Shown in pieces: positions 38,750 through 49,486 of a DNA stretch of 64,000 nt; the stretch's first letter is position 1; every line of letters begins with the position of its first letter. The notes beneath the pieces were generated by a model that saw only the letters and a program-made list of their open reading frames with translations, made no database searches and was not told the DNA's origin. Origin of the DNA: Dillenia suffruticosa (Eukaryota > Streptophyta > Magnoliopsida > Dilleniales > Dilleniaceae); the NCBI GenBank assembly GCA_033439265.1, contig JAVTVX010000026.1:761501-825500 (forward strand), written 5' to 3'. The position numbers were made by a program, and so were the translations under genes.

Positions 38750-38823
38750 TGGCGTCGCCCGAACTCGAACCAGAGACCTTCAGTGTGTAAGACTGACGTG
38801 ATAACCAACTACACCACGACACC
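38750..38823 (-). tRNA. Near-intact tRNA-Val-like gene, UAC anticodon
   Basis: 74 nt on the minus strand. Acceptor GGTGTCG/CGACGCC is fully paired with one U-G pair, and discriminator is A. D-stem is G10-C25, U11-A24, G12-C23. The anticodon arm TCAGT-CTTACAC-ACTGA is perfect with anticodon UAC (valine). The T-arm TCTGG-TTCGAGT-TCGGG is paired with G-U pairs. No broken stem was found by eye, making this the strongest candidate for a foldable tRNA. A TTTT run lies downstream. Whether it is transcribed or charged is unknown. Confidence 0.65.
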
Positions 38824-40168
38824 TTTCACTTGGGTCATTAAAAGTTAATTTGTGACTCAATTTGGGTTTGATGCTCTAAAAAAATTGATCATTGGAAAAC
38901 AAAGCTTCTCTTAACCCATTTTTTGAATTAGAGTACCTGGAACAAAATTTCCTTAATGTAAACCTTGAGCTTATGCAGGAGATGCAATGCCTAGACTCGA
39001 TCTGGAGACCTACAGTGTATGATACTGACGTGATAATCAACTGCACTATGACATCATTAATTTGGGTTGTTAAATAATCGTTAGTGACTCAATTTGGATT
39101 TGATAGATACTCTTGAAAACTGATAATAAAAATTTAAGCATCTCTTATCTCACTATTTTGAATGAAGTTAACAACAACAAAATTTTATTTGTGTGAAGCT
39201 TGAGAATATACAAATGTAGCGTTGCCTGGAATCGAACCGGAGGCCTTCAGTATGTTAGACTGACGTGATAACCAACCACACTACGACACCATTGATTTTG
39301 GACATTAAAATTTCTTTAGTCTTTTAATTTGGGTTTCACTGATTCTTTTAAATTGTTGATAACAAAAAAACTAAGCCACATTCATCCTATTATTTTGAGT
39401 TCAAAATGCTGACCACAATATTTTATTTGTGAAAACATTGAGAAGTGGCAGGTATGGCATTGCATGGACTCCAACGAAGGGTATTTTTCGTGTTAGAATC
39501 ACGTGACAAGAAACTACACCACGACACCTTCGATTTCAGTCATTAAAATTTCAGAAGGGGCCCAATTTGGGTTTGAATGATACTTTAAATAAATCCATAG
39601 CAAACAAATTCAATCTCTCTTGCCTCATTATTTTCTATTAATGTGGTCAAAACAAAACATTTTTTTTGTAAACCTTGGGAAGACGCAAGAGTGGCGTCAC
39701 CCTGACTTGAACCAGAGACCTTTAGAGTGTAAGAGTGACACGATAACCAACTAAACCACGACACCATTGATTTTGGACAATAAAATTTCCTTAGTGTTTT
39801 AATTTGGGTTTGACTAATGCTTTTAAAATGTTGATAAATAAAAAACTTAGCAACATTAATCATATTATTTTGAATTGAAATGTTGACCACAATATTTTAT
39901 TTGTGAAAACAATGAGAAGTGGTAGGTGTGGAATTATGCGGACTGGAGTTGAGGACCTTTTTTGTTTTAGAATCATGTGACAAGAGACTACACCACGACA
40001 CCTTCAATTTGGGTAATTAAAATTTCTGAAAGGGTTCAATGCTGGTCTTAATGGTACTTTAAAAAAATCCATAACAAACAAATTAAATCTCTCTTGCCCC
40101 ATTATTTTTCTATCAACGTGGTTAGAACAATTTTTTTTTTTTTGGTTAACCAGGAGAAGACGCAAGAG

Positions 40169-40242
40169 TGGCATCGCCCAGACTCGAATCGAAGACCTTC
40201 AGTGTGTAAGACTGACGTGATTACCAGCTATACCATGACACC
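40169..40242 (-). tRNA. tRNA-Val-like copy, UAC anticodon
   Basis: 74 nt. The anticodon arm TCAGT-CTTACAC-ACTGA is perfect (UAC). The acceptor GGTGTCA/CGATGCC is paired except at position 7. There is an A-box substitution (TAGCTGGTAATCAC). Probably decayed, but the general tRNA form is clear. Confidence 0.5.
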
Positions 40243-40826
40243 TTTCACTTGGGTTATTAAAAGTTAATTAGCGACACAATTTGGGTTTGATACTCTAAAA
40301 AAATTGATCATTGGAAAACTAAGCCTCTCTTAACCCATTATTTTGAATTAAAGTGCGTGGGACAAAATTTCCTTGGTGTAAACCTTGAGCATATATAGGA
40401 GTTGCAATGCCCAGACTCGATCCAGAGACCTTCAGAGAATGATATTGACGTGATAATCAACTGCACCATGACATCATTAATTTAGATTGTTAAATATTCG
40501 TTAGTGACTCAATTTGGATTTGATAGATACTCTTGAAAATTGATAATAAAAATTTATGCATCTCTTATCTCATTATTTTGAATGAAGTTACCAAGAACAA
40601 AACTTTATTTTTTGTGAAGCTTGAGAATTAACAAACTTGGTGACGTCCAGATTTGATTCGGAGACCTTCAATGTGTTAGATTGACGTGATAACCAACTAT
40701 ACCATGACATCATTGATTTTGGATAATAAAATTTCCTTAGTCTTTTAATTTGGATTTGACTGATACTTTTAAAATGTTGATAATAAAAAACTTAGCAACC
40801 TTAATCCTATTATTTTGAATTGAAAT

Positions 40827-42248
40827 TGTTATTCAACTAGAGGGGAGGGGTGAATAGTTGAATATAGATTATTTGAAACTTTTTCAGAATTTAAAATAAT
40901 ATGGTAGTAATTGAAAAATCAAGTGCAAGAAGACATAGAGAATTTTTATTATGGTTCCACCAAATCCAGTGTACGTCCACTCCCAGGCTCACTCTAGATT
41001 TTCCACTAAATGCTTAGTTTACAAAATTGATTACAAGTTCAAGTTTAACCTCATACAGTGTTACATCTGAATACCACAATTCAATCTTACTCGGACTGAA
41101 TTTGACTTCTCTTGACTTAAGGCAGTGACACACACTCCTTAGTCTTTGATACTCGAATTAATTTATGAAATAAATATCAAGAATTGAGGCTACCTTTCCT
41201 CAGATTTGACAGTGTGAGAAAATTTTTTGAGATACTTAATGCAGTTTCAAACTTTAAATGCAGAGATGAAAGTATTCAATAGAGCTTTTAATTCAAATCG
41301 TTGTATCTCATCTATTTCAAAGTCTTGTTACACTCTCCATTTTCTGCTTCCCAATATTTATTGAGGTGTTGAATAGATCTGTTGAGGGTTGGTGATGGTT
41401 GTTGCATTTGAATGTTAGGCATTTAATTTCTGCCATTAAAACTTTTGCAAATGTTTCTTCATTCCGCTGAATCTTCATTCTTTTTACTGGCGCCGCGTTT
41501 AAATAAGCCAATTAGATTTTGTTTGTGCTGTATTTGAATGTTAGCTTTGATAGAAAAAGAAACACTTCAAAAATCGAAGAAATAAAGGGTCCGTTAGGTT
41601 CAGAATTGTTTCACAGATCTGGTTTCTGACACATGCAAGTCGACAAGTCTATTGTGAACATCGACCTAAATTTGAATCATTTCTAGTGTATTTTTATGCA
41701 AATAGGTTGACAAGATACTCTTCTAGGTCGACAAGGAACTGTGCCAAATAAAATTGGTAGACATGTGATTCTTAATTGGTCAATGTGTTCATATGTGTCG
41801 ACAAGTTTTTAGCCGTATCGATGTGTAATGTTTCAAACTTTGTGAAGAGTAGGTCGACAGGTCATTTAAATACATCGACATGTTCTTATTCAGATAATAA
41901 ATTAGTCGATGTGTGGAACTCAATTGGTCGATGTGCATATGCTATGTCGACAAGGAGATAACAGGTCGACATGTGTCGTAATGAGCAAACACTCATTAGG
42001 TCGACATATCTGATAATATATATCGACATACTATTGTACAATTTTTGATTGGTGGACCTGAGTAATTTAATTGGTCGATATGTTGATGTGTGTTTATTTC
42101 ATAAACATAATGGATGGGTATGATAGAAACTTGTGTTGATGTGTGTTTATTTCTATAGGTCTACATATTTGATAATATATATTGACATATCACTTGTGTT
42201 GATGTGTGTTTATTTCTATAGGTTGATGTGTTTCTATAGGTCGACAAG
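40827..42248 (-). mobile_element. Left (3') LTR, outer part
   Basis: Aligns from its first base (TGTTATTCAACTAGAGGGG) with the right LTR at 50,429, with frequent single-base differences, up to about 42,080. The last ~170 bp (42,080-42,248) is a patchwork of short LTR pieces at an inversion breakpoint. The inner part of this LTR is found inverted at 45,278-46,088. Confidence 0.85.
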
Positions 42249-42786
42249 AATCTTCAGATACTTAAAGGAAACAACTCACTTAGGACTTTAGTATGATAGA
42301 AACTCAAGCTTTCAATTGCATGGGTTTTGTGATCCTAACTTTGCTGGATACAAAATAGATAGAAAAAGTACAAGTGACACTTGTCAATTTTTTGGAAGTA
42401 TGTTGGTATCATGGTCTTCCAAAAAGCAAAGTAGTGTGGCCTTGCCAATAATAAAAGCTGAATATACTTCAGCTGGACAATGCACAACACAGATTCTTTA
42501 GATCAAATATCAAATGAAAGACTATGGATTAGACTTTGATTGCATTCAAATCAAATGTGATATCACAAGTGTAATAAATCTCACAAAGAACCCAGTGCAT
42601 CACTTACGAACCAAACATATAGAAGTGAGGCATCATTTCATTCGTGACTATGTTCTGAGGAATGAAATTGTTCTTGAGTACATTGACACTAAAAAAGAAC
42701 TTGCTGATATCCTCACAAAACGCTTAGATAAAAATAGGTTTTGTGAATTAAGAAGAGATTTGGGAATGACAGAAATGAAGAGATAG
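42249..42786 (+). pseudogene. copia RT connection / RNase H fragment (inverted part)
   Basis: Reading from 42,250 the frame starts IFRYLKETTHLGL, which is the expected continuation of the WAAVKRI-type sequence that ends the minus-strand RT at 46,089. RNase H motifs follow: HGFCDPNFAGYKIDRKSTS, SWSSKKQSSVAL, KAEYTSAG, then IKCDITSVINLTKNP, RTKHIEVRHHFIRD and ELADILTKRLD. In-frame stops occur in the GLW motif (TGG to TAG) and at 42,499. RNase H would remove the RNA strand during cDNA synthesis. The domain is dead because of the stops and its separation from RT. Confidence 0.9.
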
Positions 42787-43268
42787 AGAAAATGGAAAGA
42801 AAAACATAGTTTTATTTTTCTAAGAAATAGACTCCAGGTTAACCTATTTATCAAAATATATCGACAAATTTGAAAATGTATAGAGGTATGCCGACCTGAT
42901 AGACGTTAGAAGTATAAACTATGTCAACCTGATCTCGAACCAACATTTAAAACTAAACTCAGAAGTTAACACATCGACTCGGATATAATATTGTCGACCT
43001 GAGGTATAGTGAGAAGGCAAGTTGCTGCCTTTCTTAGTATGTCGACCCAATTATTCAAAACCTCCAAACAGGTCATTGTATACTTAATTGTGTCGACCTG
43101 AGAAACATCTAATGGAATACCAACAGTCGGCACGTCGACTTATCTAACCCTAAACCCCAAAATTTTAAACTTCCCTCTTTCTTTTGAAACCTTAACTCTC
43201 AAAATCCGTAACTCTAACTCCTAAATCGAAACCCTAATCATTCGAATCTTCTCAACAATCAAATCTAG
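42787..43268. other. Spacer between RNase H and ORF3, rich in GTCGACC motifs
   Basis: Non-coding. It contains several GTCGACCTGA-type motifs, the same kind that fill the LTRs. The last 100 bp before 43,269 is CT/A-rich leader-like sequence. Confidence 0.6.
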
Positions 43269-44513
43269 ATGGCTCTTAAGATGAAAATGGCCATCAAGAA
43301 ACCTATGGAACCCTCGAAATGACTTACCAAACTGACGGAAAAGGGCACCTCCTCTTCTGCGCAACCCATGGAACTAACAGCCCCTTTACTACAACCATTC
43401 CCTCAGTTTAGCATCTATGAGTTTCAGACGATTGAATAGAGTGAACTCTATGATAGGGTTTTCGAAAAGAAAGACAAACCACGGTCGATTAATCGATTGG
43501 GAGTTCTTGAAAAGAGTTGGTTTCAAGTACGAAGAACATTTAATAGAGGTATGCCCTACTTCTCTCTTGAATCCTAACAAGTATATCCATGAGAAAGAGG
43601 TTAAACTATTTTACAATAACCTATAAGTCATCAGTGAAGAACCAATGAATGAGATGCGAATCACTATCGATGATTATTATGTATCTTGTGCATTCAAAAC
43701 CTTTGTGAATGGAAAGGAATTCAAAGTGACACATAGGAAAATATGTGAGGACAATTAAATTTCCTGGGTCTCTTATGAAAAATGTGAACCGTACATGAAA
43801 TCGAACTATTTAGACAATGTAAGGATTGTGTATGATAATCAAAACCTAACTGTAGTGATCACTAGTGCAACTGAACTTGGCTTTCATGAAAGAATTTTGT
43901 ATTTGATAGTCAGTCATGTGTTGAGACCTAGAAGAGGCAACTATATTACAATTTCAAAGGAAGACTTGTGGTTAATGGCTTGCATTATTAGTGTAAAGAA
44001 TCCCGGCTTCCATTATATAGTTCCCCATTTTATGATCTCCATACATAGATTCAGAGCTCTCTCCTGCCCAATGCTAGTATGATAACTGACATATTGTCTA
44101 AGAATAGAGTGGAATTGGAAAAGGATTCAATTGTTGAATTGAGTAATAAGAATTCAATCAATGCATCCTTAATGCTAAGGGCAAGATAAATAAGCAATGA
44201 TGAGGGAGAATGGGTAAGAAGGAGGAATAGGGAAGAGACAGGTTGAGGAGACTGAGTCTGAGCCTGATGAAGAAACCAAAATGTTCTAAGAAAGGAAAGA
44301 AGGACTAAGGAAGGTGAATCATCGAGCATCCAACCAATCACTCTTCCAATGATTTGGGAAAAGCTACAGAATATTGAGAGGTGACAAACCATGATTGGTC
44401 AAATGTGTTGTTTCAATAGAATGGATCTTTCCAACATACAAGAAAAATTGGATGTTTTGATAAAGGAGAAGGGGAAGCCAAAGAAGGATCCCAAACCATC
44501 GAAGTCCTTCTAG
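43269..44513 (+). pseudogene. ORF3 pseudogene downstream of RNase H (putative plant transposon protein type)
   Basis: The ATG at 43,269 opens MALKMKMAIKKP. The reading continues in shifted frames through GRLIDWEFLKRVGFKYE, NPNKYIHEKEVKLFYNN, CAFKTFVNGKEF, VRIVYDNQN, VSHVLRPRRGNY and LWLMACI, then a C-terminal tail ending KPKKDPKPSKSF and a stop at 44,511-44,513. Frameshifts and stops occur near 43,325, 43,440, 43,625 and 43,757. It is homologous to the minus-strand pseudogene at 6,640-7,768. It sits between RNase H and the polypurine tract, the env-like position in Sireviruses. No membrane segment or signal peptide is evident, so envelope function is not supported. Function unknown. Confidence 0.75.
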
Positions 44514-45263
44514 CATAGGAGTCTGTTTTTCATTAATGTTATCTGACCTTGTTTTCTAACTTTCTGAATTATGATTGTGTTCTTTTCTAGTTATGATCAC
44601 TGTTCATTGCATTTAATAGTTCTTTCTCTGCTACAATTGAACAAAAGCATGAGCCTTATGTGTACTATTGTATACATGCTGGTTATGATCAATGTGAATT
44701 GAGTGTGAGTTGAACTAAATGCACATGCTACTGCTAAACATTATAGACTATTGAAAATATGCATGCTGAATTTGAATGGGCTAATTTATGGTTCTCTTGT
44801 TGAATCTAAAGTGTATACTGTGGCCTGAAGATGGATGTGTGCAACTGTAAAGAGATATTGTTGATGACAAAAAGGAGGAGAAGAAAGAAGTGTATGTATG
44901 CAGTTTGTGTACAGTATATAAATGTGTGTAGTGTAGTGTATATATGCATATGTTATATACGTGTGCGCTATGGAAAGTGTATGTGTGCTGCAAGTGCAAA
45001 GACATATGTGTGTACTGAGCTAAGATGTCTAGGTATGTGTTTAATATGTTAAAAATGAGTGTCTGAGTATGTGTTAAAATATATGAATTCAATGTGCTAA
45101 TGCTAAATATGTTGATATGTTGGTATAAGTGCTGAAATGTGCTAAGTATGTGTGAAGTATGTTGGTGTGTTAATATGAAGAGTACTCAAATACAAATGTC
45201 TAGAAATTAGGATTTAAAATGACTAAGAATTATAGATTGGACACTAGAAGCTTTGTCATCATC
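44514..45263. other. Non-coding tail with TG-rich low complexity
   Basis: Between the ORF3 stop and the polypurine tract. The stretch at about 44,890-45,180 is rich in TGTGTGTAT and ATGTGCTAA-like runs. No coding signal, RNA gene or clear repeat unit. Confidence 0.6.
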
Positions 45264-45277
45264 AAAAAGGGGGAGAA
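45264..45277 (+). promoter_or_regulatory. Polypurine tract
   Basis: AAAAAGGGGGAGAA directly before the inverted LTR end, which reads TATTAACCAAGTAG here against TGTTGACCAAGTAG in the right LTR. It is the expected plus-strand primer. Its plus orientation, opposite to gag-RT, is direct evidence of the inversion. Confidence 0.85.
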
Positions 45278-46088
45278 TATTAACCAAGTAGAGTTTTGAT
45301 GATGAAAGAGTGAAAGGAAAATAATTTAAGAAAATAAGAAAACAGTTAGAAAATTCAGAAGTCTACGGTACAGGTCAACCTAGTTAGAAAATACATTGAC
45401 CTGTGACATTCATACACACACACATCGACCCGTTTGATATTCTTGTCGACCTGAGCCAAATGTTTTCCATAAAAAAACATATGTTTGATCACTTTGACCC
45501 ACACAAACACACATCGACCTATAGGTTGTCAGGTGAACCAATATAAAATTACACATCAACAAATCGATGAAGCACATCGATCTGCTGAGAAAAGAGAACA
45601 CATTAGGAAATCGATGTCTACACAAATCTTGTCGACATAAGACTATAGGAACAGTGACACTCGACCAATTCATTCTAACACATCAACCAATTTCACACAT
45701 AAATAGTGACACATCAACCTGATCTCCATACACATCAACTTGTTTTTCAAATACATATCAACCTGATTTGCAACACATCAACCTGACAGTGCTAGGTAGA
45801 CCAATTCATATACTATGTCGACCGATTTAACCTCTCAATAGGAACACATCAACCTGAGTGTTTAGCACATGAACTTGTTAGTCCTTGATTCTGAAATGGA
45901 CACATCAACCCGTTACTATGCGTATCGACCTAGCCAAAAACACATAGACCTATTCACCTAGACACTTCAACCAATTCAATAAATGAATAGTAACACATTA
46001 ACCCTTGATGAGCATATGTCGACCCATCCATTATGTTTATGAAATAAACACACATCAATACAGTAAAAGTCTTGTCGACCTATAGAAA
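45278..46088 (+). mobile_element. Inner part of the left LTR, inverted
   Basis: This stretch is the reverse complement of the part of the right LTR from about 52,509 back to about 51,690. The motif order matches throughout, for example GTCGACC-type motifs and the AACCTATAGGTTG block. It completes the LTR that stops near 42,080. Many C-to-T/G-to-A differences are present. Confidence 0.85.
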
Positions 46089-46093
46089 GATTC

Positions 46094-47065
46094 TCTTAAC
46101 TGCAGCCCAGTGAGATTCTTTAGAATCTGATTGAAATGTAGTACAAAACATATACTGAATTGTATGTCAGGTCTTGAAGCAGTAAGGTATAGCAAAGACC
46201 CGATCATGCTTCTATAAAGTTTTTGACAAATTGATTTACCATTTTTGTCTAGCTTAATGTTTGTGCTCATTAGTGTTGCATTTCCCTTATAGTCACTAAA
46301 ACCAATTTTTTTAATTAAATCATTTGCTTATTTTGATTGATTTATAAAGATTCCATCTTCTGATTGTTTGATTTGCAATCCAAGGAAGTAATTTAACTCT
46401 CCTATCATACTCATTTCAAATTCTTCCTGCATTTTGGCTGCAAATTCCTCATACATTCTTGTGCTATTTCCTCCAAAAATTATGTCATTTACATATATTT
46501 GTATGATCAAGAAATTCTCATTTTCCTTTTTAATAAATAATGTGGTGTTTATCTTTCCTCGTTCAAAGTCATTTTCTACCAAAAGATTGCTTAATCTTTC
46601 ATACCAAACTCTAGGAGCTTGTTTCAGACCATACAAAGCTTTGGTTAATTTGTAAACATATTTAGGACATTTAGGATCTTCAAATCCAAGAGGTTGTTCA
46701 ACATATACTGTCTCACTCAAATGTCCATTCAGAAAAGCACTTTTGACATACATTTGGTAAATATTAAAATTCATAAAACAAGAGAAGGCAAACATCATTC
46801 TTATGACTTCTGATCTTGCTACCGACACATAGATTTCATCGTACTCAATTCCTTCCTCTTGATAGTAACCTTTGGCCACTAATCTTGCTTTGTTTCTTGT
46901 GATTGTGTCAAATTCATCAAGCTTATTTCTGAAAATCCATTTGGTTCCAATCACCAATTGATCCGTTGGTCTAAGAACTAGATTCCATATCTTGTTTCTC
47001 TCAAACTGATTTAACTTATCTTGCATTGCCATTATCCAATGTTCATCTCCTAAGGCTTCATTCAC
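46094..47065 (-). pseudogene. copia reverse transcriptase, N-terminal to connection
   Basis: The open frame runs 47,065-46,328 with motifs WIFRNKLDEF, ARLVAKGYYQEEGIEYDE, YVKSAFLNG, ALYGLKQAPRVWYERL, YVNDIIFGG and LNYFLGLQIKQ. It continues after a stop to SLLYLTASRPDIQFS and a WAAVKRI-type end at 46,094. The first catalytic aspartate (normally DVKSAFLNG) is Y here, and YVDD reads YVND, so the polymerase is inactive. The reading is cut at the inversion breakpoint; the rest of the domain lies on the plus strand at 42,249. RT would copy the element's RNA. Confidence 0.92.
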
Positions 47066-47389
47066 ATTTTTGGGTTCATTTTGAGAGATAAAAGTTACAT
47101 ACTCACATTGGTTTAGAAGTGCAGATCTGGTTCTAACTCCTGAATTAATACTCCCAATTATATTCTCTAGATTTATATCTTTCCTAATCTGAAGGTATTT
47201 GATCTCTTGCTCCTGTTGTGTTTCATTGCTTACCTCCTATACAGTGAGTTCATTTGATTCCTTTTTCTGACTGTTTACTTCATCAGATAAGTCTTTTCAT
47301 TTAGTCTCTCAGATATTTCCTTATCATCCATCGTTCTTTGATTGGAATCATTTTCTTTATCAAACTCTACATGAATTGATTTATCCACT

Positions 47390-48397
47390 GTCATGGTTCT
47401 TTTATTATAGATTCTATAAGCTTTGCTTGCTAAGGAATAGTCTAGGAAAATTCTTTCATTACTTTGGCATCAAATTTACCTAATGCTTCTTTTCCATTGT
47501 TTAAAACAATGCATTTGCATCTAAACACCTTAAAGTATGCTATATTTGATTTTCTTCCTTTATAGAGTTCATAGGGAGTTTTCTTTAGAATTGGTTTTAC
47601 TTGTGCTCTATTTTAAATATAGCATGTAGTGTTTACAGTTTCTGTACAAAAGAACTTAGGTAGGTTATTTTCACAAAATATTATTCTAGCCATTTCTTAA
47701 AGGGTTCTATTTTTCCTTTCTACAATCCCATTTTGTTGAGGTGTCATAGGAGCTGAAAAATTATGGTCAATCCCAAAATAACTATAGAAGTCATCCATAG
47801 TTTTATTTTCAAACTCTTTGCCATGATCACTTCTAATGCTTTAATGGGTATTCCCTTTTCATTTTGAATTGTCTTGTATAATTTTATGAATGTCTCACTG
47901 GCTTTTTCCTTTTTGGCAAAAAACAAAACCCATGTGAATTTAGAGTAATAATCAATGATTACAAACCCATAATGTTTTCCTCCCAAACTTTGTATTCTAG
48001 TTGGTCCAAACAAATCAATATGAAGAAGTTCTAGAGGACTTCCTATTGACACATAATTTTTAGATTTAAAAGATGTTTTTGTTTGTTTTATTTTCATACA
48101 TACATCACACAATTTGTTCTTTTCAAATTTTAATTTTGGAAGACTCTTAACTATATCTTTCCTAACTAATTTTAAAATTGTGTCCGTGCTAGGATGTCCT
48201 AAACTTCTATGCCACAACCATGATGAATTTTTGTTTACAGCAACTAAACATGATTCATTTGAGATTTCTAAATGATCTAAATTAATTGCATATATGTTTT
48301 CTCTCCTGTGACCAATAAATTTAATAGAGTCAGAGGATTTGTCAATGATAGTGCATGCATCAGATTCAAACAAGTTTGTCATACAATTGGCTAACAC
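47390..48397 (-). pseudogene. copia integrase
   Basis: The HHCC zinc-binding part is visible: HRSLGHPSTDTILKLVRK, then CDVCMKIKQTKTSF. The catalytic core begins LLHIDLFGPT. Near 47,843 the frame shifts and the second aspartate context (SDHGKEF) continues in another frame, followed by TPQQNGIVERKNRT with the catalytic glutamate. C-terminal sequence such as VFRCKCIVLNNGKEALGKFD follows to about 47,390 with further stops. All three catalytic acidic positions can still be read, but not in one frame. Integrase would insert element cDNA into the genome. Confidence 0.9.
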
Positions 48398-48412
48398 TTA
48401 ATAACCTAAATC

Positions 48413-48661
48413 TCAGTTTAAAAACAAGAAACACATTCTTAATTTGACAGTCAGAGGACTTCCACCTATGTTGCCTGTTCCGATGATTTTTCCCTTTGAA
48501 TTGTCTCCAAAAGCAACCTTTCCTCCTTTCTTGCTTTCAAGAAAAGAGAATTTTAATGCATCTTCGGTCATGTGTCTTGAGCATCCACTATTTATGCACC
48601 ACACAGACTTACTGGGAGATTCTCTTAATTTAAAGTTGCCATTGGTACCCATAGTACCCAT
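48413..48661 (-). pseudogene. copia protease (active-site Asp changed)
   Basis: The frame reads SVWCINSGCSRHMTED, aligned with the copia protease site that is normally LDSGCSRHMT. The catalytic aspartate is N. The domain continues GGKVAFGDNSKGKIIGTGNIG, typical of the family. It stops before the integrase frame. The same kind of change (D to N, one transition) hits RT YVDD. Confidence 0.88.
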
Positions 48662-48699
48662 ATCTTTTTGGGTCTGGCTGAATTAGCTTTGAATTTATC

Positions 48700-49486
48700 T
48701 TTGGGGATCCATTTTGAGGTTGTTCTTGAGGAGTTTAGAAATCCACAATCATAAATTGAATTTATAGATTTCAGATTTATGCCCAACCTTCATGCATGTG
48801 TGACATCTTTCTAATTTATCATTTTCAGTGCTCGACACAAAAAACCTATATAACTTTTTTGGTGTTTAGTTAGGGTTAAATCCTAATCCTGCCTTATCAA
48901 ATATGGCTCTTTAGACTCTTAGCATGGCATCTAACTTTTCTTGTCCTTGAATAAATTTCATTACTATAATGTTTTACCTGTGATTCTTTTCCTTTTGTTC
49001 ATCCAATTCTTTCTTTAGAAGTATATTTTCATTTACTAGAGTGTCATTATCTTTCTCTGAACATTCGACATTCAATTTCTTCTCGAGTTCATCAATATAC
49101 AGATCTAATTCAGTATTTTTCTTTTTTAGCTCATTTACTTCACTTTTTGATTTTTCTGATATTTTGACATTTTCATCCAGTTCTTTCCTTAGCAAATTAT
49201 TTTTTCTTTTTAGTCTTTTTAATTCCTTTAGTGATTCTACTAATGTCTCATGTAATTCAGTGATAAAAAAATCATTTTTCAGATTTAGAACATGATGAAT
49301 AGAGTATGGAGATTACCTTACTGTCTGAAGATTCTTCATTTTCCATGAAACATACGTTTGCCTATTCCTCATTTTGCTCTTCATCACTTGAGCTTGAATC
49401 TTCATCACTCCATGCAGCAAGTGCCTTTTTCTTTCTCTTCTCTCTTCTGTCCTTTTTTTCTTTTCATCCTTTTTTGAGAGAATGAC
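48700..49486 (-). pseudogene. Gag-protease linker with coiled-coil-like segment
   Basis: Between the zinc knuckle and protease. The minus-strand piece 49,195-48,974 reads as a highly charged Lys/Glu/Leu-rich stretch (for example KKNTELDLYIDELEKKLN) with heptad-like spacing, as in the long gag-pol linker of Sireviruses. Stops and frameshifts break it. Confidence 0.55.

Larger units (their letters stand above)
37574..40826 (-). repeat. tRNA-Val-derived tandem array, segment 6
   Basis: About 14 monomers with tRNA-like parts near 37,810, 38,040, 38,278, 38,515, 38,750, 38,979, 39,215, 39,452, 39,690, 39,930, 40,169, 40,400 and 40,634. It contains the best-preserved tRNA-Val-like copies of the window (38,278 and 38,750). 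Right-domain spacer forms are present. The segment ends at the 5-bp GAAAT that precedes the copia element. Confidence 0.85.

Noticed and set aside
44831-45092. Small frames in the TG-rich tail of the copia element
   Set aside because: Low-complexity Cys/Tyr/His-rich translations on both strands between ORF3 and the polypurine tract; no domain.
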